A DNA stretch of 51,228 nucleotides from Frankia canadensis (lineage in GTDB: Bacteria > Actinomycetota > Actinomycetes > Frankiales > Frankiaceae). The notes beneath the pieces were generated by a model, which saw only the letters and a list, made by a program, of their open reading frames with translations, did no database searches and had not been told where the DNA came from. The DNA lies in assembly GCF_900197875.1 (NCBI RefSeq), contig NZ_FZMO01000168.1:1-51228 (forward strand), written 5' to 3'. Positions 9,309-16,302 of this stretch are shown one piece after another (positions within the stretch are counted from its first letter, which is position 1; every line of letters starts with the position of its first letter). Made by a program: the position numbers and the translations under genes.

Positions 9309-10226
9309 TTAGCGCGGAGCTGGAATCCAGGAGACGTTCCCGACGAGAACCACATACCCGACGAAGGCCACCGTGTCGATCAGGCTGTGCGCGATCACCA
9401 GCGGCAGCGTCCGGCCGCCTCGCTGGAACAGCCGCGCGAACAGCAGCCCCATCGCCACATTGCCGGCGAACCCGCCCAGCCCCTGGTACAGGTGGTAGGA
9501 GCCGCGCAGCAGGGAACTGGCCAGCAGCGCCCGGCCGGGCCGCACGCCGAGTTCGTTCAGCCGCACCAGCAGGTAGCCGGTGACGATGACCTCCTCGGCC
9601 AGCCCGTTCTGCCAGGCGCTGAGCACCAGCACGGGCACCCGCCACCACACGTCCGGCAGGCCGGACGGCGCGACGGTGAGGTTCGCGCCGCTGTGCCAGG
9701 CCAGCAGGTAGAAGCCGAGGCCGATCCCGCCGACCCCCGCGGCGAGCAGTCCGCCGCGGGCGGCGTCGGCGCCGGGCGACCGACCGTCCAGGCCGATCGC
9801 CCGGCGCCCGCCGCCGTGCCGGGCCAGCAGGTACACGACCAGCAGGACGGGCATCACCCCGGTGAGCAGGTCGGCGAGCTGCAGGGCGAGGTCGAGCCAG
9901 GGCCGCCCGGGCGCCGCTGAGCTGTTGAGCCGGGCGACCTGGGCGCGCACCGGCCCGGGACGGGTGAGCACGCCGATATAGCGGATGACCGCGTAGAGGG
10001 CCGACGCGGCGAACGACAACCCCAGCACCAGCGCGATCTCCGCGCCGAGCTGACGCCGCGTCAACGGCTCCGCACCACCCGCGGCGACCACGGGCCGACC
10101 GCCGGTGAGGGCGCCGCCGGCAGCACGGCCGGCGGTGGCACGGCCTGCGGCCGGACCGTCGGCGGCCGGGCCGTCCGCCGCGGTCGAGGCGGTCACGGCG
10201 TCCGTCACCACTCGACGGTAGCCCAC
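9309..10226 (-). CDS. CPBP family intramembrane metalloprotease
   Basis: A 305-residue membrane protein of the CPBP/Abi (CAAX-protease-like) family. After an Ala/Gly-rich N-terminal region (about residues 1-50) of low complexity there are about seven hydrophobic segments. The family motifs are present: EEVIVTGYLL (Glu-Glu pair), SSLLRGSYHLYQG, and IAHSLIDTVAF with the second metal-binding His. Members cleave within the membrane or modify peptides; the substrate is unknown here. The first 50 residues may be untranslated, since the ATG at 10226 lacks a strong ribosome site. It is upstream-adjacent to cydAB but on its own transcript direction. Confidence 0.85.
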   Translation of the reverse strand: MGYRRVVTDAVTASTAADGPAADGPAAGRATAGRAAGGALTGGRPVVAAGGAEPLTRRQLGAEIALVLGLSFAASALYAVIRYIGVLTRPGPVRAQVARLNSSAAPGRPWLDLALQLADLLTGVMPVLLVVYLLARHGGGRRAIGLDGRSPGADAARGGLLAAGVGGIGLGFYLLAWHSGANLTVAPSGLPDVWWRVPVLVLSAWQNGLAEEVIVTGYLLVRLNELGVRPGRALLASSLLRGSYHLYQGLGGFAGNVAMGLLFARLFQRGGRTLPLVIAHSLIDTVAFVGYVVLVGNVSWIPAPR

Positions 10227-10279
10227 GGTCGCGGACGGTCGGGGTGCCCCCTCACCCCGACCAGTTCAGTCCGCTGGGC

Positions 10280-11272
10280 TCAGTCGACCGGCTCGGGCCG
10301 GGTGAACAGGCGGTACAGGACGATCATCGGTGGCAGCACGATGACCAGGCCGCCGGCGACCGCGTAGAGCATCGCGTGGATGTTCGTCGTCGGCGCGGCG
10401 GCGGCGTCGACCGTGACCTGTCCGACCACGAGGTCCGGATACTGGGCGATGGCCCAGCCCCAGAGCACCCCGCCGACCGCCAGCCCCGCGGCGAGCCGGG
10501 CGACGACGAACTGACCGCGGGCCAGAGCGATCAGCGTGCCGACCCCGCCGACGGCGGACAGCGCGACCAGCGGCACCGACCGCTCCCCGAACCGGTGCGC
10601 GACCTCGGGCGCCTGGTCCCAGAACAGCGGCAGCAGGACCAGGGCGAGCAGGCCGCACGCCACGGCGCCACCGGCCGCCCGGCGGCGGAAGTCCTCCACC
10701 AGGTGTTCGGTCGCCGGCGACGCGGCGGCGTCCCGGCACAGGTAGACGGCGGCGAGGAACGCCGTCGCGGCGACCGCGAACAGCCCGCAGCCGATGCCGA
10801 ACGTGCTGCGCAGCGGTTCGAGGGGATCATCGGGAGACACCTGGCCGCTGGCCAGCGCCGCGCCGGTCACCCCGAGGGCGAACGGCGTGATCACCGACGA
10901 CACCGCGAACACATGCCCCCACCAGTGATCCGGCCCGGCGGCGCCGGCGCCGTAGGCGCGGTAGACGTACGCGGCGCCGCGCAGCACGATGCCGACCAGG
11001 GCCGCCGCCAGCGGGATCTCCAGTGACGACCCGACCAGCCCGTACGCGGGCGGGAATCCGCTGAACAGGGCGACGACGATGAACACGAGCCAGACGTGGT
11101 TGGCCTCCCACACCGGGCCGATCGACGCCGAGATCAGCCGGCGCTGGTCACGCGCGTGCGGCCCGCGGGCGAGCAGGTCCCACACTCCCCCGCCGAAGTC
11201 GGCGCCGCCGAGCAGCGCGTAGGCGGTCAGTCCGATCACCATGACGACGAGCAGCAGATCCGCGGCGGTCAT
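10280..11272 (-). CDS. cydB: Cytochrome bd quinol oxidase subunit II
   Basis: Membrane subunit II of the cytochrome bd terminal oxidase, which reduces O2 with quinol under low oxygen or when the main oxidase is inhibited. It has 330 residues and about eight or nine hydrophobic segments. The start has the conserved YALLGGADFGGGVWDLL and the GPVWEANHVWLV segment. The ATG at 11272 overlaps the cydA stop by 4 bases (ATGA), so the subunits are translationally coupled. No cydDC assembly genes follow in the window. Confidence 0.96.
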   Translation of the reverse strand: MTAADLLLVVMVIGLTAYALLGGADFGGGVWDLLARGPHARDQRRLISASIGPVWEANHVWLVFIVVALFSGFPPAYGLVGSSLEIPLAAALVGIVLRGAAYVYRAYGAGAAGPDHWWGHVFAVSSVITPFALGVTGAALASGQVSPDDPLEPLRSTFGIGCGLFAVAATAFLAAVYLCRDAAASPATEHLVEDFRRRAAGGAVACGLLALVLLPLFWDQAPEVAHRFGERSVPLVALSAVGGVGTLIALARGQFVVARLAAGLAVGGVLWGWAIAQYPDLVVGQVTVDAAAAPTTNIHAMLYAVAGGLVIVLPPMIVLYRLFTRPEPVD

Positions 11273-13443
11273 CGGGTGTCCCCCCGATCAGTGCGACGAG
11301 TGCCGGGCGCGGCCGCGTCGGGCCGCCGCCCGGTGATGGCATGCCGACTGACGGCATGGCGTCCCCCGGAGTGGCGCCCACGAGTGTTCCGATCACCGAC
11401 CTGCCCGCCGCCGGGCTGACCGGAGTTCGGCTGAGCGGAGTTCGGCTGACCCGAGCTGGAGCCAGACCCGGTACCGGGGCCGGGCTGCCGGTGGCCGGAG
11501 TGGCGGCCCGTGGGGCGGCGGCCGAACAGCCCCGACCAGCCGATCTGATGCGGCTCGGAGCGTGGCCGTGGGATCGCCGGAACGTCGGTGCCGCTCGCGC
11601 CCCGATCGGCCGGGGAGCGGCGTTGCGCGGAACGCGCGTTGGCGCCGGCGGGGTGGCCGGCGCGCGCGGCGCGTTCCGCGGAACGCGAGGGGGTGCCGGC
11701 GGGAGCGGGAGCGCCGGCACGCGTGCGGGTGGTGGCCGGGTCCCGGGGGTCGGTGGACGTCGGGGTACCGGAGGTGCTGGCCGGGCGACGGCCGGGACGC
11801 AGCACGGCCACCGGAACGCCCGGCTGGTCCTGGTCGCCGACCGGTTCCAGGTGGGACGTGTACCAGGCGGCCGGCTCGGCGGCGGGGTCGTAGACGGCGG
11901 CCGGGTCGTCGTACGCGGCGGCGGGCGCGGACCGTCTGGTTCCGGACTCGTCGTCACCCGCGTCGTCGTCACCGTCCGTGCCGCCGCTGCCGTCCGCGCC
12001 GGTGCCGTCGCCGTCGCTCTGGCGCGGGCCGGAGTCGCGGGTACCGGGGCCGCCGTCGCGGGGGCGGGGCGCGTCGGGAGCCGACGGACCGGTCGGCCGG
12101 CCCGTCACGAACTGCTCGCCGCTGGGGCCACCGGTCGCCATTCGGCGCAGGATGAGGATCAGCGCACCGGCGAGGCTCAGGTACAGCACGAGGGTGCCGG
12201 CGAACATCGGCGCGGCGGCGTCGCCACCGGTGACGGCGTCGACGACCCGCATGTGGCCGCCGACGATCCACGGCTGCCGGCCACCCTCGGTGACCTCCCA
12301 GCCGGTGAGCATCGCGAGCATCGCCGCGGGGCCGCTGCAGGCCGCGGCGAGCAGCCAGCCGCGACCGGTCGGCAGCAGCGGTGTCTCGCCGCGCCGGCGC
12401 CGGCGCACGACGGCGACGCCGGTGAGCAGCGACAGCCCGATCAGCGCGGAACCGGCGACGATCATCACGGTGAACGCGCCGTGCACGAGCGTGCCGTCGG
12501 GCCGCTCGTCCGGAGGCGCCGCGTCCAGGCCGGTGATCACATGCTTCGTGCTGAAACCCTCCAGCAGCGAGAGCATGCCGGGGATCTCCAGGCCGTACCG
12601 GACCTCCCCGGTCTTGTCGTCGTAGATTCCGCCGAGCGTGAAGGGCGCGTTCGAACCGGTGTGGTAGAGCCCCTCCATCGCGGCGAGCTTGTAGGGCTGG
12701 TGGTCGCCGGCGCTGCGGCCGGCCAGGTCACCGGCGACGAGCTGCAGCGGCGCGCAGGCGAGCACGACGGCGAGGCCGACGCCGAGACCACGCTGGTGGT
12801 AGGTGTCGCGGCGCCCGCGCAGCATGCCGACGGCGTAGATGGCCGCGACCATGCCGCCGGCGCACATCAGCGCGGCGAGCAGCATGTGTACGACCTGCGG
12901 TGGGAACGAAGGGCTGGTGAACGGGGCGAGCGGCTTCTCCTCGACGACCTGTCCGGCGCGCTCGACGATGCCGCGGGGCACGTTCATCCAGGCGTTGACC
13001 GTGATGATGAACAGCGTCGACAGCGTGCCGGAGATCGCGATCGGCCAGAGCGTCAGCCAGTGAGCCCGGGCGGACAGCCGCTTCCAGCCGTACAGGTACA
13101 TCCCGACGAAGATCGCCTCGGTGAAGAAGGCGAAACCCTCCAGCGTGAACGACAACCCGAGGGCACCGCCGTACTTGGACATGAACGCGGGCCAGAGCAG
13201 CCCGAACTCGAACGACAGCGCCGTTCCCGAGACGGCCCCCACCGCGAAGAGCACGGCGAAGGCGCGCGACCACTTCTTCGTCAGCGCGAGCCAGATCGGG
13301 TCACCGGTCCTGAGCCACCGCCACTCGGTGTAGATCAGCATCCATGGCAGTCCGACGCCGAACACGGCGAAGCAGATATGGAACGCGAGGGAGAACGCCG
13401 TCTGGGCACGAGCGAGGTCGACGGCGTCGGCGGCGAGAACCAT
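11269..13443 (-). CDS. cydA: Cytochrome bd quinol oxidase subunit I with long disordered C-terminal tail
   Basis: Haem-bearing subunit I of cytochrome bd. The start is ATG 13443 (MVLAADAVDLARAQ) with AAGGAG 8 bases upstream; the open frame continues upstream without support. Residues 1-435 are a normal CydA: His22 and His186 as haem ligands, Lys252 and Glu257 in the quinol loop (YKLAAMEG), and GRQPW near 388. Residues 436-724 are a Pro/Gly/Ser/Thr/Arg/Asp-rich tail without hydrophobic segments, with short repeats such as SGQPNSAQPNSGQP. Most CydA proteins end soon after the last helix. The tail is in frame to the coupled cydB start, so it is presumably translated. Confidence 0.93.
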   Translation of the reverse strand: MVLAADAVDLARAQTAFSLAFHICFAVFGVGLPWMLIYTEWRWLRTGDPIWLALTKKWSRAFAVLFAVGAVSGTALSFEFGLLWPAFMSKYGGALGLSFTLEGFAFFTEAIFVGMYLYGWKRLSARAHWLTLWPIAISGTLSTLFIITVNAWMNVPRGIVERAGQVVEEKPLAPFTSPSFPPQVVHMLLAALMCAGGMVAAIYAVGMLRGRRDTYHQRGLGVGLAVVLACAPLQLVAGDLAGRSAGDHQPYKLAAMEGLYHTGSNAPFTLGGIYDDKTGEVRYGLEIPGMLSLLEGFSTKHVITGLDAAPPDERPDGTLVHGAFTVMIVAGSALIGLSLLTGVAVVRRRRRGETPLLPTGRGWLLAAACSGPAAMLAMLTGWEVTEGGRQPWIVGGHMRVVDAVTGGDAAAPMFAGTLVLYLSLAGALILILRRMATGGPSGEQFVTGRPTGPSAPDAPRPRDGGPGTRDSGPRQSDGDGTGADGSGGTDGDDDAGDDESGTRRSAPAAAYDDPAAVYDPAAEPAAWYTSHLEPVGDQDQPGVPVAVLRPGRRPASTSGTPTSTDPRDPATTRTRAGAPAPAGTPSRSAERAARAGHPAGANARSAQRRSPADRGASGTDVPAIPRPRSEPHQIGWSGLFGRRPTGRHSGHRQPGPGTGSGSSSGQPNSAQPNSGQPGGGQVGDRNTRGRHSGGRHAVSRHAITGRRPDAAAPGTRRTDRGDTR

Positions 13444-13495
13444 GCGCACGGCTCCTTCGATGGACCGCGGGAAGATAATCGGCCGGGATTCAGCC

Positions 13496-13520
13496 GACCT
13501 TCTACCCCACGTAGAAGGTC
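13496..13520 (-). promoter_or_regulatory. Candidate BlaI-type operator upstream of cydA
   Basis: A perfect 10-bp inverted repeat, GACCTTCTAC at 13496-13505 and GTAGAAGGTC at 13511-13520, with a 5-base spacer. It starts 53 bases before the cydA ATG. The core matches the site in front of blaI. Confidence 0.7.
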
Positions 13521-14266
13521 CCAAGGTACGTAACAGGGGATCCGGTCGTCCGCCGCGAGATCGTGAGGTCGACGACATGCGCGACGACGGCCGGTGGGAC
13601 GGTGCATCCCGCGTCCCCTCACAGTGCATACGCGCTGCGGCGGCGTTTTTGCTCGACCGCCGGATGTGATTCTGGCCAACCGCCGCGGACCTCGGAAATC
13701 ACCGGCCCCCGAACGGCACCAACGGGCATCGCGGCCGCACCGGAAAGACCGCGGGCCGACGCGGCCGAGAAGAATGTCACCCGGCCGCGGGCCGCTCGTC
13801 CCGGATTGCAGTATTACCAACGGGTCAAGAATTCCCCGGGGGCCCGGGTATCCCGTCGCCGGTATGCCGAAAAGGGCCGCCGACACCCGGCCCACAATGT
13901 CCGGACGCAAGGCCCGGGCGCACGGTCCGGACGCCATCCGGGCGCAAGGTCCGGGCGGCACCGGGACGGGCCGGGTGAAAGGTCCCGCCCGGCGCCCGCG
14001 AGTGCGTGCCGGGCAGTGCCGGTCGGGCGTCCGCGGCGGCACCCGGCGCGGCGCCCCGGCGCGGCCCGGATCACCGGGGCGGGCCAGCGCCTCGCCCTCG
14101 CGCCCACACCTTCGAGCCACGTCAGGGCGTGACCTCGCCGACCCCGAGCGTCGCCGCGCCGGGCCCGCGCGCCGGCCGCCACCGTCCGAGACCCGGCGAA
14201 CACCGTGGTTGGCTGACTGTGACCCACACTTCCCCGTCCGCATCGCCGGATCGGCAGCACAGAACT

Positions 14267-14282
14267 TCTACGCGACGTAGGA
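14267..14282 (+). promoter_or_regulatory. Candidate autoregulatory operator and -10 region of blaI
   Basis: CTTCTAC, 5 bases, then GTAGGA, overlapping a TANNNT-type -10 (TAGGAT, 14278-14283). The ATG at 14290 would fall at or next to the transcription start, and there is no ribosome site, so the blaI message may be leaderless. Confidence 0.65.
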
Positions 14283-14289
14283 TTGACTC

Positions 14290-14769
14290 ATGGCGCGCCT
14301 GGGTGACCTCGAACGGTCGGTCATGGACGTGTTGTGGTCCAGTGACGCGTGGTCCATCGACGGGTGGTTGACGGCCCGCGAAGTGGCTGCCCGCCTCGAC
14401 CACGAGCGCGATCTCGCGTACACCACCGTGCTGACCGTGCTTGAGCGACTGGAACGCAAGGGATTCGTCCGCCGGCAGCGGGCCGCGCGTGCGCATCGCT
14501 ACGCGGCGGCCGACAGCCGGGAGGCCGTCGTCGCCGAGGCGATGATGGAGGCGCTGGGCACCGCGGATGACCGTGGATCGGCGCTGGTCCGGTTCGTCGG
14601 CTCGGTCTCCGCCGAGGAGGCGGAGATCCTGCGGCGGGCGCTGGAGCCGGCGGCGGCCGGATCCGTCGACCCGGACGAGCCGGCACCGCCCCTCGGGGAC
14701 GGTCCCGTTCGTCCCGACGGCTCGGCGCGGTCGGGCGATGTGGCACTGCCCGACGGCCCGGTGCAGTGA
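14290..14769 (+). CDS. BlaI/MecI/CopY family transcriptional repressor
   Basis: A 159-residue winged-helix repressor. MARLGDLERSVMDVLW at the start, TAREVAARL and YTTVLTVLERLERKGFVRR are typical of the BlaI/MecI group, which dimerises on TAC/GTA dyads and is inactivated when a membrane peptidase triggers its cleavage. The C-terminal 25 residues are Pro/Asp-rich and longer than in most homologues. It is followed by an M56 peptidase, the usual partner. It probably represses its own promoter and, from the shared operator, cydAB. Confidence 0.93.
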   Translation: MARLGDLERSVMDVLWSSDAWSIDGWLTAREVAARLDHERDLAYTTVLTVLERLERKGFVRRQRAARAHRYAAADSREAVVAEAMMEALGTADDRGSALVRFVGSVSAEEAEILRRALEPAAAGSVDPDEPAPPLGDGPVRPDGSARSGDVALPDGPVQ

Positions 14770-14829
14770 CGACGGGCTCCGCCCGATCGGTTCAGATTCC
14801 GCCCGGCCAGAGGTAGCGTTGGCCACGAG

Positions 14830-16092
14830 ATGACGACCGCGGCCCTTCTCGCGCTGTTCGCGGGCGTGCTGGCGTGGCCGGCACCACGCCTGCTGGCCGC
14901 CGCGCGCTGGCCGCACCGCTGCCCCCGGGCGGCCATCGTGCTCTGGCAGGCGATCGGCCTGGCCGGCGGCGTCTCCGCCCTCCTCGCGGCCATCGCCTTC
15001 ACCGTCTCGCCCCTGTCCACCAGCACCCCGTCCGCGATCGTCGACCATGTCGGCAACATCGCGGCGGGCGTACCGCTCGACGGTCTGAGCTGGATCAACC
15101 TCGTCGGTCTCGCGGTGGCGACCGCCCTGGCCGGCCGGCTGTTCGGCGTGCTCGCCGCGTCCACCACCGCCACCCTGCGCGAACGGCATCGGCACCGGCA
15201 CCTCGTGGACCTCGCCGGCCGCCGCCACCGCGGCCACGACACCCCCGAGGCCCACGACCATCACGGCGGCGACCAGCAGAGCGGCGACCAGCGGGGCGGA
15301 GCGTCCGGCCGCGGCGTTGGCGGGACGATCCCCGGTGGCTGCTGTCTGTGCGAGCACCGTGACCGCGCCAACATCGGGTTGCGCATCCTCGACCATCCGA
15401 TCGCCGTGGCGTACTGCGTGCCGGGGGTGCGCCACGCCCGGGTCGTCGTGTCCCGCGGGCTGCTGAACACCCTCGACGCCGCCGAGCTGGACGCGGTGCT
15501 CGCCCATGAGGCGGCACACGTCGCCGGCCGGCACGACCTGGTCATCCAACCGTTCGTCGCCTGGGAGCGCACCTTCCCCTTCCTACGCCCGGCCCGGGAG
15601 GCGACGGCGGCGGTGTCGTTACTGGTGGAGATGCTCGCCGACGACGCGGCCGCCCGCCGCTCCAGCCGCCGCGCGCTGGCCCGCGCGCTGGCCCGTCTCG
15701 GCGTCGCGAGGGCCCCCGTGCCAGCCGGCGCGCTCGGCATCAACGGCCCTGGCGAGGCCACGGCCTCCGCCCAGGCCCCCGGCACGGGCACGGTCACCGT
15801 GCCGACGCGCCCGTCGACGTCGGCGTCGACGTCCCCGATGCTGATCGCGGCCCTGCCGGCGGTTCGGCCACCGGCCGGATTCATGGCTGCCGGGCCGGCC
15901 CCGGGCGTGGCCTCGGTCAAGGAGACGGCGGCGGTCGCGTCCGGGCCACGGCCCGGCACGGCCAATCCGGTCGTCTCCCGGATCTCCCGGCTTCTTGACC
16001 CTCCAGTGGTGCACTGGTGGCAGCCGTCGTGCGCGTACCTGGCGGCCGTCGTCGTCCTCGCCGCGCCCCCGCTGATCGTCCTCGTCGGCTGA
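14830..16092 (+). CDS. M56 family metallopeptidase (BlaR1/MecR1-like)
   Basis: A 420-residue membrane zinc peptidase. Two hydrophobic segments lie in the first 70 residues and another before the catalytic site, and HEAAH at residues 226-230 is the zinc motif. A linker rich in Ala/Pro/Thr and a last hydrophobic helix follow (residues about 395-420). It has no C-terminal penicillin-binding sensor domain, so it is the short actinobacterial type. By family analogy it senses an envelope signal and relieves BlaI repression. A His/Gly-rich loop at about 120-165 is unusual. Start ATG 14830, 60 bases after blaI. Confidence 0.9.
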   Translation: MTTAALLALFAGVLAWPAPRLLAAARWPHRCPRAAIVLWQAIGLAGGVSALLAAIAFTVSPLSTSTPSAIVDHVGNIAAGVPLDGLSWINLVGLAVATALAGRLFGVLAASTTATLRERHRHRHLVDLAGRRHRGHDTPEAHDHHGGDQQSGDQRGGASGRGVGGTIPGGCCLCEHRDRANIGLRILDHPIAVAYCVPGVRHARVVVSRGLLNTLDAAELDAVLAHEAAHVAGRHDLVIQPFVAWERTFPFLRPAREATAAVSLLVEMLADDAAARRSSRRALARALARLGVARAPVPAGALGINGPGEATASAQAPGTGTVTVPTRPSTSASTSPMLIAALPAVRPPAGFMAAGPAPGVASVKETAAVASGPRPGTANPVVSRISRLLDPPVVHWWQPSCAYLAAVVVLAAPPLIVLVG

Positions 16093-16157
16093 CCGGCGGT
16101 GTCGGCTGACCGGCGGCGTCGGCTGACCGGCGGCGTCGGCTGACCGGCGGCGTCGGC
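16084..16157. repeat. 17-bp tandem repeat, 4.35 copies
   Basis: The unit GTCGGCTGACCGGCGGC is repeated at 16084, 16101, 16118 and 16135, with a 6-base partial unit at 16152. Only the last base of the first unit differs. The first unit contains the stop codon of the M56 gene. Confidence 0.95.
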
Positions 16158-16302
16158 CTTCCCACATTCCCGCGCCGTAGGCAACCACTCGGGAAGTGGG
16201 CAGACTAGGCCGCGACGCCGCGGCTACCAGCGCCCGGCGACACCGGCGACAACGTGGTCGCCGCGTCCGGTGACCGGTGCAACGGCTTCCCCCGGAGGCG
16301 GC

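Larger units (their letters stand above)
13444..14289. promoter_or_regulatory. Long divergent control region between cydAB and blaI
   Basis: 846 bases without a credible gene; the open frames across it lack ribosome sites and overlap each other. Both ends carry a CTTCTAC-N5-GTAG inverted repeat (13496-13520 and 14267-14282). The middle is extremely GC-rich with imperfect repeats of GGTCCGGACGC / GGTCCGGGCG around 13898-13956. Role beyond promoters is unknown. Confidence 0.6.

Noticed and set aside
7807-9312. A 501-codon plus-strand frame opposite the CYTH-CHAD gene
   Set aside because: Shadow frame; the minus strand carries the EIERKY and CHAD signatures and a good ribosome site.
11341-13533. 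A 730-codon plus-strand frame opposite cydA
   Set aside because: Shadow of cydA: the translation is low-complexity and lacks any family pattern, while the minus strand has all CydA landmarks.
13898-13956. Repeats in the cydA/blaI gap considered as a CRISPR or direct-repeat array
   Set aside because: Units are short, imperfect and unevenly spaced, with no spacer-repeat alternation and no cas genes.
13335-14243. A 302-codon minus-strand frame in the cydA/blaI gap
   Set aside because: It overlaps the operator and the start of cydA in another frame, lacks a ribosome site, and competes with equally long frames on the other strand.
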